A stretch of DNA of 64,000 nucleotides, taken from NCBI GenBank assembly GCA_965225955.1, contig CBDDBX010000015.1, forward strand, positions 66,247-130,246, written 5' to 3'. The position numbers and the translations under genes are program-made. Shown in pieces: positions 32,777 through 41,009 of the stretch (positions within the stretch are counted from its first letter, which is position 1; each line of letters starts with the position of its first letter). The notes under the pieces were generated by a model. It made no database searches, was not told the DNA's origin, and worked only from the letters and a program-made list of their open reading frames with translations. Origin of the DNA: CBDDBX01 sp965225955. GTDB taxonomy: Bacteria > Acidobacteriota > Aminicenantia > UBA2199.

Positions 32777-33070
32777 TTATATGGTCAGCAAATCCCTGAT
32801 CTTATTGAAGCGTTTCTGACCAATGCCTTTAACTTTCATGATTTCAGCTGTTTTTCTGAATTTCCCATGCTTTTTTCTGTAACTGATTACTCTATCAGCC
32901 ATCTTTTTTCCTATTCCCGGAATTGTACATAATCTGGCTATATCAGCAGTGTTGATGTTTACCATTTTAGTGCTCTCAGGAATCTGAGGCTGTGCTTCCA
33001 GGGTTTGGGTAATAACCAATGACAGAATGGATAAAGCGATAATAACAACGATTGTTTTTTTAAAGTTCAT
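32777..33070 (-). CDS. ComEA-like helix-hairpin-helix protein
   Basis: A 97-residue exported protein. A signal peptide or anchor (TIVVIIALSILSLVITQ) is followed by two helix-hairpin-helix motifs, VNINTADIARLCTIPGIGKKMADRVISYRKKHG and VKGIGQKRFNKIRDLL (shown as one pattern with a break). This is the DNA-binding part of ComEA, which helps take up DNA through a pilus system in naturally competent bacteria. GGAGG lies 5 nt before the ATG at 33070, so the longer upstream frame is not used. The nearby pseudopilin genes give a fitting context. Confidence 0.85.
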   Translation of the reverse strand: MNFKKTIVVIIALSILSLVITQTLEAQPQIPESTKMVNINTADIARLCTIPGIGKKMADRVISYRKKHGKFRKTAEIMKVKGIGQKRFNKIRDLLTI

Positions 33071-33263
33071 GTTTCCTCCTTCTGAATAGAAGCAGGATCT
33101 ATGCCAGAACGCTAAGTTATGCAATATAGTGTTTTGTTATAAAAGACTGTTAATTAATGTTAATATTGATGGCGTCACCTGTTAACAATAGATAACACAA
33201 ACTTCTCTCACAGCCTTCTATATAGGGAGATGCGGGTGGCATGTTTCCTGCATATCTCTTTTC

Positions 33264-33617
33264 ATGAAGTTAAGAAAAAACGGTTTCACACTACTTGAGG
33301 TTATTGTTTCAATGAGTATCATGGCTCTTGTTTTCCTGGCAATGTTCAGGTGTATCCAGGGGGTGATTCTGTACAGCAATCAAACTGAAGAAAGATTCCG
33401 GTTATCTCTACAGCTGAGAAAGTTCCAGAGCCGGATTCTCAGCAGAGGATTCCATCACAAAGATCTTTCTTCAGGAAGCCACTCTGAAGAGAGTGAGGAC
33501 TTTAAAATTCAATGGAGAGTAGATGTAAAATCTACAGGCCTTAAGAAGGTAAACGTCAGAATTACCAGAAACAGATGCTTCTGTAAAGGTGAAGTTGTTA
33601 AATCAATTTTTTTCTGA
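33264..33617 (+). CDS. Minor pseudopilin (GspI/PilV-like)
   Basis: A 117-residue prepilin-type protein. The cleavage site is after KNG with FTLLEVIVSM following, including the Glu at mature position 5, then one hydrophobic helix. The C-terminal domain is short and basic with two Cys (NRCFCKG). Size and place as first gene of an I-J-K-H set fit GspI. No clear ribosome-binding site lies before the ATG. It opens a four-gene operon with the genes overlapping or close. Confidence 0.8.
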   Translation: MKLRKNGFTLLEVIVSMSIMALVFLAMFRCIQGVILYSNQTEERFRLSLQLRKFQSRILSRGFHHKDLSSGSHSEESEDFKIQWRVDVKSTGLKKVNVRITRNRCFCKGEVVKSIFF

Positions 33618-33627
33618 GAGGGTAAAT

Positions 33628-34320
33628 ATGAATAGTGGTTTTACAATGATTGAAATGCTTTTCGCATTATCAATTGGTTTTGTTGTTATGGTTCTTGGAG
33701 TAACTGCGGTTTCACAGGCTGGTGGATACACAGAAAAGCTGCGCAACGATCAGCAGCGTATTGAATCTCTCTTCAATATGGTTGATCTGATCAAGTCTGA
33801 CCTGCTTAAGTGCGGTATCAGACTTGGAGAAACAGATGGTATCGTCGAACCGTTCTGCTGGGAAGATGATGGTTTTAAGCTTATTTATGGTTTTTACGAA
33901 GAGTTTCTTAAAAAGAGTGAGACAGCAGGTGGTCTTATGATTAAAGTCCGGGGCAATAATCAGATCTTCTCCAGGGGATGTAAGGTTATTATTTATGATC
34001 AACTGACAGGTTCAAGGGAGATAAATGTTATCGAGGGATATACAGGAGGGTATATTGAACTTGGTGCTCCTCTTCATAAAGATTATGGTGCCGGCTCACT
34101 TCTGATCTGTCTTAAAACTCTTGAATACAGATGGTTTATAGCAGAGAAATGTTTGAAAAGAAAAGTGGATAACGGCTTTTTTCAACCACTTATTGAAGAG
34201 GTGACAGCTTTTGATGTTAGTTATATTAATGATTACAAAACTGTTCAGTACAAAGTTGAGATAAATTCAAAAGAGCAGTTACAGAGCTTTGTATTTCTTA
34301 ATAACCTGAAAGAAAAATGA
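33628..34320 (+). CDS. Minor pseudopilin (GspJ/PilW-like)
   Basis: A 230-residue prepilin-type protein with cleavage site SG / FTMIEMLFALS and Glu at mature position 5. The long C-terminal beta domain (ILLKCGIRLG-like helix, then EPFCWEDDG, GGLMIKVRGN) fits the J or PilW class. GAGAGG lies 6 nt before the ATG at 33628, so the upstream in-frame start inside the previous gene is not used. The stop overlaps the start of the next gene. Confidence 0.82.
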   Translation: MNSGFTMIEMLFALSIGFVVMVLGVTAVSQAGGYTEKLRNDQQRIESLFNMVDLIKSDLLKCGIRLGETDGIVEPFCWEDDGFKLIYGFYEEFLKKSETAGGLMIKVRGNNQIFSRGCKVIIYDQLTGSREINVIEGYTGGYIELGAPLHKDYGAGSLLICLKTLEYRWFIAEKCLKRKVDNGFFQPLIEEVTAFDVSYINDYKTVQYKVEINSKEQLQSFVFLNNLKEK

Positions 34321-34922
34321 GAGAGAAAGGGAATATTTTACTTACTCTTCTGGTGGCAATGCTTCTGGCAGGGGGAGTTCTTGTAGTTCTTGTGCATACT
34401 TATAAGCACCAGGAGATATTCAGGTTTCGTAAAGAGAGAGAATTTCGTAACAGAGAGTGTCGCAACAGGCTTACTAAAGAGATGCACAAAAGGAAGATAT
34501 TACTGAAGCTGATGCCTGCTGATCCTCTTAAAGTCATTGCTGAGAAACCTGATGGTGTTAAACAGGTAAAACTCAGGAAAAATTATCTGATAAAGAGTTT
34601 TAGCGAAGGCGCAATACGTTCCTATGATAGCTTTGAAATCATTCTGGTATATGAGCGAATATCTGTTAGTGACATGAAGAAAAGAGGAGCCTCAGAAGGG
34701 GGACTGTTTATCAGGGGAGTAACAGGGAGAATTCCACTGTATCTTCTTCCTTTTGTATTTGGAAATGGAATGCCTTCTGCAAAGTTACAGAAACTTATAG
34801 AAGGGCTGTTGAAAATCACAGGATGGGGGAAACTGCTACCTTTTATGAAAACCCCTCCTGTATCTCTGATAATCAGAGTAACCCCTAACTATATTGAGGA
34901 GTATTGTAATGAGAAATGGTAA
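34317..34922 (+). CDS. GspK/PilX-like minor pseudopilin
   Basis: A 201-residue protein whose N-terminus (REKG / NILLTLLVAMLLAGG) is prepilin-like but lacks the usual Glu at mature position 5, a feature of GspK, which caps the pseudopilus tip. It is shorter than typical GspK (~300 aa). The rest is basic and helical, with no recognised domain. It overlaps both neighbours. Confidence 0.65.
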   Translation: MREKGNILLTLLVAMLLAGGVLVVLVHTYKHQEIFRFRKEREFRNRECRNRLTKEMHKRKILLKLMPADPLKVIAEKPDGVKQVKLRKNYLIKSFSEGAIRSYDSFEIILVYERISVSDMKKRGASEGGLFIRGVTGRIPLYLLPFVFGNGMPSAKLQKLIEGLLKITGWGKLLPFMKTPPVSLIIRVTPNYIEEYCNEKW

Positions 34923-35352
34923 AAGAGGATTCACTCTTATGGAGCTTCTCGTGGTAATTTCAATTGTTTCAGTTCTTCTTATGTTCTCTCTCTATTGTAT
35001 TGAAGGCGTTACTAAAATCATGAAACTGAACAATAGTGTAAGAAATATATGTAATGGTCTCAGGTTTGCATCATACAGAGCCAGAGCAGACGGCAGTCCT
35101 TACAGGCTTACTCTTAAAAGGCAGAAACTGTTAATTCAGAAACGCAGTGGAAACAGTTGGTTAAATAAAGATAGTTATGATCTCTCTGAACTTGTTAAAG
35201 TGGAGTGCAGAGGTGCTCCGGTTTTTCATTCTGGCGGGTTTGTTGTGCCTGCAGGGTCATTTACTTTGAGACTGAAAGGTAGTAGTAGTCATTTAGTGCG
35301 TATTACAGTATCTTCCCTGGGAAGAATAAAAGTGAAGAAGAGGGTTAGTTAA
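34909..35352 (+). CDS. Minor pseudopilin (GspH/FimT-like)
   Basis: A 147-residue prepilin-type protein. The cleavage site is RG / FTLMELLVVISIVSVLL with Glu at mature position 5. The beta-rich C-terminal domain includes LRFASYRARADGSPYRLTL, typical of GspH/FimT. GAGGA lies 8 nt before the ATG at 34909. The last gene of the set; its stop overlaps the convergent lipoprotein gene by 8 bases. No major pilin or prepilin peptidase gene is present in the window. Confidence 0.82.
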   Translation: MRNGKRGFTLMELLVVISIVSVLLMFSLYCIEGVTKIMKLNNSVRNICNGLRFASYRARADGSPYRLTLKRQKLLIQKRSGNSWLNKDSYDLSELVKVECRGAPVFHSGGFVVPAGSFTLRLKGSSSHLVRITVSSLGRIKVKKRVS

Positions 35353-35917
35353 TGGACCTTACTGGTCTGACAAATTCACTGCCGTTTATACTGTCTGTGG
35401 TGACACTTCCAAAAGAGAAGCTTACAGCCCATCTTATATTCTCACTGTAGGAATCACCTGTCCATATAAATCTTTGAACGGGTGAAAACTCATCATAGGT
35501 AAACAGGTTATCTTTGTTAAGCTCTTTTCTCAACATTACAGCTGCCTCTTCAACGGTTGGGAGACGCCAGTTATTATAACCTGCAAAGCGTTTGCGGTTA
35601 AGTGAACCGATCCACTTACCGGCTTCTTTAAAAGTCATCATGTTAAGTGAACCTTCTGCTGCCCACATTAATCTGAATGTAGTGGAAACTACGACCTGCT
35701 TGCCATCTCTGACTTCACGGGAGAACGTGGTCTTAAATCCACCGTAACGGTTATGCCTTTTGTCGTAAAAATTTTTGGATTTTATTACTGCTGCAATTTC
35801 AGCTTTGTCAGCTTTTATATAGCCGGAACGAAGAGAAGTCGCCCTATGGGAAGGGCCTGTGCAGCCAGTTAATATAACAAACAGAACAGTAACAGAAGTA
35901 ACTAACCTGATAAACAT
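35345..35917 (-). CDS. DUF1566-type lipoprotein
   Basis: A 190-residue lipoprotein (lipobox VILTGC). The C-terminal ~120 residues match the DUF1566/Lcl pattern (LMWAAEGSLNMMTFKEAGKW, GYNNWRLPTVEEAAVML, FIWTGDSYSENIRWAVSFSFG, FVRPVRS), a fold related to C-type lectin-like and formylglycine-enzyme-like surface domains. The role is probably binding at the surface or periplasm. It is convergent with the pseudopilin operon, overlapping by 8 bases. Confidence 0.85.
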   Translation of the reverse strand: MFIRLVTSVTVLFVILTGCTGPSHRATSLRSGYIKADKAEIAAVIKSKNFYDKRHNRYGGFKTTFSREVRDGKQVVVSTTFRLMWAAEGSLNMMTFKEAGKWIGSLNRKRFAGYNNWRLPTVEEAAVMLRKELNKDNLFTYDEFSPVQRFIWTGDSYSENIRWAVSFSFGSVTTDSINGSEFVRPVRSIN

Positions 35918-35974
35918 AATTTCATATTATCTGCTTTTACTATCTTTTTCAATTATGTGTTGTATGCCAGTCTT

Positions 35975-36003
35975 TTGCTGCATCATATTTTTAGTGATAG
36001 AAT
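35975..36003 (+). promoter_or_regulatory. Promoter of the THUMP methyltransferase gene
   Basis: -35 TTGCTG at 35975-35980, 17-nt spacer, -10 TAGAAT at 35998-36003. The predicted start near 36010 lies directly before GGAG and the ATG at 36020, giving a leader of about 10 nt. Confidence 0.65.
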
Positions 36004-36019
36004 AGGAGCAGGAGACAGA

Positions 36020-37165
36020 ATGTTTAAATACGAAGAGCACGAAGAATATTTTGCAGTAGTACAGAGAGGGCTGGAAGAAATTGCACTTGAAGAGCTTGAA
36101 GAACTGGGAGCAGAATCCTGCAGAACAGTTTTCTGTGGAGTTAAATTTAAAGCAGACAGAGCTGTACTTTATAAAATTAACTACTGCGTGAGAACGGTTA
36201 GCAGGATTCTTGCACCACTTGTCAGTTTTGCCTGCCACTCAGAAAAGGTGCTATACAGTCGGGTTAAAGATATCGAGTGGGAAAGATTACTTAAGAAAAA
36301 TGGTTCTTTTGCTGTTTTTGCATCTGTTTCCGGGAGCAAAATAAATCATTCCCATTTTGCATCTCTTAAAGTTAAAGATGCTATTGCTGACTATTTTATG
36401 GATAAACACAATGTACGACCTGATGTTGATAAAGAGTCACCGGATCTGTGGGTGAATCTGAATATCAGAGATAATAAAGCAACAATAAGTGTTGATACAT
36501 CTGGTGGGGTCCTTCATAAAAGAGGTTACAGGGTGGATTCTGTTAAAGCACCGTTACAGGAGACTCTTGCTGCTGCAATGCTGAGAATCAGTGGATGGAA
36601 TGGAGATGTTCCGTTTTATGATCCAATGTGCGGTAGCGGAACTATTCTTATTGAAGCTGTAATGAAGTATTGTCGTATTCCTGCTGCCTTTAAAAGAGAG
36701 CATTTTGGTTTCTTCCAGTTGCCGGATTTTGATAAAAATATATGGAAACAGGTTAAAGCAGAAGCTGATGCCGGAATAATAGAGTGCCCTTCAGAATTTT
36801 TTGGTGGTAGTGATCTTACTAAAAGGTCGGTAGTTGCAACAGGTGAAAATCTTAGAGAGCTCCCTGGGGATGTATGGAAGAAAGTGAGAATTAAAAAGAG
36901 GGATTTCAGAGATATTGAGAGTCTTGAAAACTGTGTGATTGTCACAAATCCTCCATATGGTGTAAGACTTGGTAAAGATGAAGAGCCTGATCTGCTGTAC
37001 AAAGAGTTTGGGGATTTCCTTAAAAAGAAATGTACAGGAACAACGGCGCATATATTATGTGGCAGTACTGCACTGGTAAAGAAAATAGGCCTGAGGGTTT
37101 CAAAAAGAACCCAGTTGTATAATGGTTCAATTGAAACAAGACTTGCACGGGTTGAGCTATATTGA
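36020..37165 (+). CDS. THUMP-domain rRNA methyltransferase (RlmL N-terminal type)
   Basis: A 381-residue RNA methyltransferase. An N-terminal ferredoxin-like/THUMP part (YFAVVQRGLEEIALEELEELG to ~150) is followed by the methyltransferase core with YDPMCGSGTILIEA (SAM motif I), RIPAAFKREHFGF and the catalytic NPPYG of N2-guanine methyltransferases. The family acts on 23S rRNA (m2G2445 for RlmL of E. coli). The length matches the N-terminal half of RlmL without the RlmK fusion. GGAG lies 5 nt before the ATG at 36020. Confidence 0.9.
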   Translation: MFKYEEHEEYFAVVQRGLEEIALEELEELGAESCRTVFCGVKFKADRAVLYKINYCVRTVSRILAPLVSFACHSEKVLYSRVKDIEWERLLKKNGSFAVFASVSGSKINHSHFASLKVKDAIADYFMDKHNVRPDVDKESPDLWVNLNIRDNKATISVDTSGGVLHKRGYRVDSVKAPLQETLAAAMLRISGWNGDVPFYDPMCGSGTILIEAVMKYCRIPAAFKREHFGFFQLPDFDKNIWKQVKAEADAGIIECPSEFFGGSDLTKRSVVATGENLRELPGDVWKKVRIKKRDFRDIESLENCVIVTNPPYGVRLGKDEEPDLLYKEFGDFLKKKCTGTTAHILCGSTALVKKIGLRVSKRTQLYNGSIETRLARVELY

Positions 37166-37226
37166 TCTATAGTGTAAAAGTTTATTACATCTGGTTTTTG
37201 AGATAAAAAAATAATTTTTTAATTTC

Positions 37227-37243
37227 TGCCGGATTTTCCGGCA
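37227..37243. terminator. Hairpin between convergent genes
   Basis: TGCCGGA and TCCGGCA form a perfect 7-bp stem around TTT. It lies between the methyltransferase gene and the convergent PilZ gene. Confidence 0.6.
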
Positions 37244-37265
37244 TATTAATGGTGATGATCTTTAA

Positions 37266-37565
37266 TCAGAGTCTCTGCTTATTTATAAGGTGCCTGAAAG
37301 GGGCAGGAACAGAATCTATGTGAATTCCCATTCCGGCATTTTTTTCAGATTTACTATTCCAGGCAACCTTTCCGTCAAAGGTGAAAATTCTGTGATATGC
37401 TGCTACAGAGATCTTAAAACGTGACCCAGTGTCAAATAGCTCGGGAGTCTTTATGAACATTCCATGAGGTGAAAGATTTTCTACTAACCCCATGTGTTCG
37501 TAGCCATCAACTCCGAACCCCACCATTATTTTTTTTGATAATCTTGGTTCTTTTCTGAAACTCAT
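37266..37565 (-). CDS. PilZ-domain c-di-GMP-binding protein (single domain)
   Basis: A 99-residue cytoplasmic protein. The c-di-GMP motifs are intact: RKEPR (RxxxR) near the N-terminus and NLSPHG ([D/N]xSxxG). The later GKVAWNSKSEKNAGMGIHI is typical of the domain. GAGG spaces better to the second ATG (37565) than to the one 3 bases earlier. It is the last gene of a minus-strand operon with the CCA enzyme and a second PilZ protein. Confidence 0.88.
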   Translation of the reverse strand: MSFRKEPRLSKKIMVGFGVDGYEHMGLVENLSPHGMFIKTPELFDTGSRFKISVAAYHRIFTFDGKVAWNSKSEKNAGMGIHIDSVPAPFRHLINKQRL

Positions 37566-37613
37566 CATTTCCTCACCCGAATAATATATTCAGATAAGGT
37601 GTTTCTGACAACT

Positions 37614-39074
37614 TCAGGGTGTTAGGTTTTTCAGAATTTTTTTGCAGAAATTCAACCCCTCTTCACGGGTGGCAAATTCTCCATCAAGCTGGTAATTATA
37701 GAGTTCCTCCAGTAGCTTTCCCATTTCCGGTCCTGGTTTTACACCAAGTTTAATAAGGTCTCTGCCCTGAAGAAGAGGTTCAATTGTATCCGCGTTGATA
37801 TTGAGTTCTTTAAGTTTGTTAACTACCCACTGAGTAATCTCATCAGCTTCAGAGAAGCCAAGGTAATCATCTTCCCGGGACTGGCGATCTGCAAAATCAA
37901 GAATAATAAGAAGCATTTCATGATTTTTCATATCTCTTACAAGGCGGGAGAGAGTTTTAAAATTAATGAGATCTCTGTTTCTGTATAGCTCAAAAATTCT
38001 GTGATGATATTTAATCAGGTTGAGAACAGTCTCTTTTACGGGAAAACTGTTTCGTGTTTCTACTTTAAGTCTGTCTATGAGGTGTTCGGATATCTCTACA
38101 CCTCTTGAATCATGGTATATTGAGGTTACAGTCATCCGGCCACGCTTATATTCCCACTTTGTTGTTGAAGGTTTACCAAGATCGTGAAAAAGTGTTGCCA
38201 GAAGGAGAGTGAGTTTCTCTTCATGGTTAAGATTAAATTCAGATGACGATCTGGAAGCTATATCCAGTGCCCTTATAGTATGTCCCCAAACAGTATGGTG
38301 CCCATATTCATCAGTTTCAGGATGAAAAACAGCATCCTGAATTGTTAACGTAGTGGCATATAATTCGGGGAAAAGCTTTTCAAGGATAGAGAGATGAAAG
38401 TAGTGGGTAAGGCCTTTTGATGGAAGAGGCGACTCCATTATGAGTCTGAAAAGTTCTTCTGTTATTCTTTCACTACTTAAACCTGATAATTCAGTCTCTT
38501 TTGCCTGTACATATATGTCTTCTTCAATACTGAAATTATGCACTGATGCAAATCTTGCAGCTCTCAGTATCCGCAATGGATCGTCTGAAAAACTATGAGG
38601 ACTGGTCATTCTTATTACTCTTTTTTCAATTGCGTCACATCCATTGAATGGATCGACTATTTCACCATCTATAAGCCTCATGGCAATTGAATTACATGTA
38701 AAATCTCTTCTTTCCAGATCTTCTTCAAGAGTAATATGTGGACCTGACTCTATAGCAAAGTTCTTATGACAGGTTACTTCAGGATCTTTTCTTACATCTT
38801 TGCGGGGTATTGATATGTCGTATGTAATGCCTTTCCGGGAGAACTTCACAACTGCAAAGCTCTTACCAACAGTATTGGTTTTACCATAACCTTCAAGTTT
38901 TTTTTCTATATCGTCATAGGTAAGCCCCGGAACCACAAAGTCATAGTCGTTGTTGGTGCGGGAATTGCCGTAAAGAATGTAGTCTCTGACTGTGCCTCCT
39001 ACAAGGTAAACAGAGTCTCCGAAAATTTTTGTGAAAAAATCTTTTTCAGGAATTGTAATGTTCTTCAGTTTCAT
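37614..39074 (-). CDS. CCA-adding/poly(A) polymerase-type nucleotidyltransferase with HD domain
   Basis: A 486-residue enzyme that adds or repairs CCA at tRNA 3' ends. The class II nucleotidyltransferase head has LVGGTVRDYILYG and NDYDFVVPG (the metal-binding DxD). RNA-binding segments follow (RRDFTCNSIAMRL, DPLRILRAARFAS). A C-terminal HD domain has HDLGKPSTTKWEYKR and YHDSRGVEIS, which gives repair phosphatase activity in some relatives. The tRNA-Leu gene in this window lacks an encoded CCA, so such an enzyme is needed. It overlaps the PilZ gene upstream by 29 bases; no strong ribosome-binding site is seen. Confidence 0.92.
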   Translation of the reverse strand: MKLKNITIPEKDFFTKIFGDSVYLVGGTVRDYILYGNSRTNNDYDFVVPGLTYDDIEKKLEGYGKTNTVGKSFAVVKFSRKGITYDISIPRKDVRKDPEVTCHKNFAIESGPHITLEEDLERRDFTCNSIAMRLIDGEIVDPFNGCDAIEKRVIRMTSPHSFSDDPLRILRAARFASVHNFSIEEDIYVQAKETELSGLSSERITEELFRLIMESPLPSKGLTHYFHLSILEKLFPELYATTLTIQDAVFHPETDEYGHHTVWGHTIRALDIASRSSSEFNLNHEEKLTLLLATLFHDLGKPSTTKWEYKRGRMTVTSIYHDSRGVEISEHLIDRLKVETRNSFPVKETVLNLIKYHHRIFELYRNRDLINFKTLSRLVRDMKNHEMLLIILDFADRQSREDDYLGFSEADEITQWVVNKLKELNINADTIEPLLQGRDLIKLGVKPGPEMGKLLEELYNYQLDGEFATREEGLNFCKKILKNLTP

Positions 39075-39576
39075 AGGTAGTAAATTTATCCAGTGATATT
39101 ATGAATTGTTTCAGAGTATTAAACTGCTGGTTTTCTATATCTCTGATTTTAAATGCCAGCAGACGTTTATTCAGTTTATGTTCTATTCTTATGACTTCAG
39201 CTGTTTTTACTGTAATTGCTTTGTCAGGAGTATCAATTTCTACTGGCCCTACTCTTGTTTTAAGAGCAAGTTTTTTTAAAGGAAATGACGGGCAGACAGC
39301 AAAACCACTCAGTGAGATATCTATAATATTTCCCTTTAGTAATTCCTGAAGTTCAGTCTGTATGGATATACTGATAGGGAGATCTTCAGGAACTGATACA
39401 CGGGGTACAGCTCTGGCTTCGTTGGTTACGCTATTCTGGTGACTGGTGAATTCCCGGAACCGGTCTTTTACCTGTACTCTCTTCCTTTTTTCAAAATATG
39501 CCTGAAGTATAAAGAGAACCGATAAGGCAAGAACCAATCCCACTATAAAAATCAGTAGTGAATTGAAATTTTCCAT
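39046..39576 (-). CDS. Membrane-anchored PilZ-domain protein
   Basis: A 176-residue protein with one N-terminal membrane helix (LLIFIVGLVLALSVLFILQAY) and a cytoplasmic PilZ domain with RAVPR (RxxxR) and DISLSG ([D/N]xSxxG), so c-di-GMP binding is expected. It heads the minus-strand operon PilZ - CCA enzyme - PilZ. The ATG has only a weak AGAAA site, and a consensus promoter lies just upstream. Confidence 0.85.
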   Translation of the reverse strand: MENFNSLLIFIVGLVLALSVLFILQAYFEKRKRVQVKDRFREFTSHQNSVTNEARAVPRVSVPEDLPISISIQTELQELLKGNIIDISLSGFAVCPSFPLKKLALKTRVGPVEIDTPDKAITVKTAEVIRIEHKLNKRLLAFKIRDIENQQFNTLKQFIISLDKFTTYETEEHYNS

Positions 39577-39599
39577 CTTTTTCTGTTTAGTTTTTTTTA

Positions 39600-39628
39600 C
39601 ATATATCTTCTAAATAGCACTTTGTCAA
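39600..39628 (-). promoter_or_regulatory. Promoter of the PilZ-CCA-PilZ operon
   Basis: On the minus strand -35 TTGACA (39628-39623), 17-nt spacer, -10 TATATG (39605-39600). The predicted leader is about 17-20 nt. Confidence 0.75.
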
Positions 39629-39730
39629 GTAAAGCCTGACAATTTACGGTAACTCAACAGTAATATAATAGAATCAAAACAGTGCTTTGTGCAGATTATT
39701 ATCGTTTTTTTATGTACGAATCTCTTATAC

Positions 39731-39759
39731 TTGATGATCAATAGATTTTAAAGTATATT
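39731..39759 (+). promoter_or_regulatory. Promoter of the pilT-alaS operon
   Basis: -35 TTGATG at 39731-39736, 17-nt spacer, -10 TATATT at 39754-39759. The leader to the pilT ATG is about 43 nt. Confidence 0.65.
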
Positions 39760-39808
39760 ATAGGGATAAAAAAATCGGTTATCACGGTTTAATTCCGGGA
39801 GTATAAAT

Positions 39809-41008
39809 ATGAATATTGATGATCTTCTGAAAATAGCTGTAGAAAGAAAGGCCTCGGATCTCCATCTGAAAGTTGGTAACCATCCTGTACTAAGAGTGGA
39901 TGGGAAATTGCAGCCTCTTGTGGAACTGAAAAGACTGATGCCGGAAGATACTGTAGCAATGGCTTTCGCAATAATGAACGGAAGACAGAAAGAGACATTC
40001 AGAAGTGAACACGATATTGATATGGCCTATAGTGTTCCGGGACTTGGACGTTTCAGATGTAATGTTTTTAATCAGAGAGGTGCGGTAGGGATAGTACTCA
40101 GGGTTATTCCAACTCAGATTAAAACCATTGCAGATCTGAACCTGCCTGCTGTTATCGAAAAGATATCAGATGAGAGAAGAGGACTTGTACTTGTTACCGG
40201 AACCACAGGTAGCGGGAAATCAACGACTCTTGCAGCAATGATTGATCATGTCAATGTCAGACGACTTGAGCATATAATCACTATTGAGGATCCCATTGAG
40301 TATCTTCACAGAGATAAGAGAAGTATTATTAACCAGAGAGAGGTGGGTGCAGATACTCTAAGTTTTGCAAAAGCTCTGAGAAGTTCTCTCAGAGAAGACC
40401 CCGACCTTATTCTTGTTGGGGAAATGAGAGACCTGGAAACTATAGAAACAGCTCTGCTGGCTGCTGAAACAGGCCATATGGTTCTCTCTACCCTTCATAC
40501 TCTTGATGCTTCTGAAACTATTAACCGTATAATCGCAATGTTCCCGCCTCATCAGCAGAAACAGATAAGAATCCAGCTTGCTTCTGTTCTTAAAGCTATT
40601 GTTTCACAGAGACTGATACCAAGAGCTGACGGGCGTGGCCGTGTACCTGCGGTAGAGATTCTGGTAAACACTCTCTACATTCAGGACTGTATTGTAAATC
40701 AGGATAAGACAAAATTAATAAATGATGCGATATCAGATGGTGTGTCCCAGTACGGTATGCAGACCTTTGATCAGTCGCTGTTCAGTCTTTTTGAAAAGAA
40801 GCTTATTACATTTGAGGAAGCTCTTCATTCAGCAACCAATCCAGAAGAACTTAAACTCAGGAAGGTTGGTATTCAGTCTGCAAAAGATATGGCTAAGGAA
40901 GAGATGGCTAAATCACTTGTTGGCAATGCCGGTGCTGAAGAAGAAGATGATGGCTTCCCCGGAATGGATGATCTTATGGAGGACCACAATCTGTTGGAAA
41001 TAGAGTAG
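39809..41008 (+). CDS. pilT: Twitching-motility ATPase PilT
   Basis: A 399-residue hexameric ATPase that retracts type IV pili. The N-terminal PAS-like part starts MNIDDLLKIAVERKASDLHL. Walker A is GTTGSGKSTTL near 130, the Asp box is TIEDPIEYLH, Walker B is LILVGEMRDLET, and the His box is GHMVLSTLHT. An acidic C-terminal tail of ~30 residues (EEEDDGFPGMDDLM) extends beyond typical PilT. GGGAG lies before the ATG. It is transcribed with alaS, one base apart. Its presence argues that the assembly system at 22-35 kb builds retractable pili at least in part. Confidence 0.95.
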   Translation: MNIDDLLKIAVERKASDLHLKVGNHPVLRVDGKLQPLVELKRLMPEDTVAMAFAIMNGRQKETFRSEHDIDMAYSVPGLGRFRCNVFNQRGAVGIVLRVIPTQIKTIADLNLPAVIEKISDERRGLVLVTGTTGSGKSTTLAAMIDHVNVRRLEHIITIEDPIEYLHRDKRSIINQREVGADTLSFAKALRSSLREDPDLILVGEMRDLETIETALLAAETGHMVLSTLHTLDASETINRIIAMFPPHQQKQIRIQLASVLKAIVSQRLIPRADGRGRVPAVEILVNTLYIQDCIVNQDKTKLINDAISDGVSQYGMQTFDQSLFSLFEKKLITFEEALHSATNPEELKLRKVGIQSAKDMAKEEMAKSLVGNAGAEEEDDGFPGMDDLMEDHNLLEIE

Positions 41009-41009
41009 T

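Noticed and set aside
32554..32830. Leaderless promoter for the small winged-helix-like gene (TATAAG 6 nt before its ATG)
   Set aside because: No -35 box at 16-18 nt, and the TATAA overlaps the stop of the upstream ComEA-like gene, so translational coupling explains it better.
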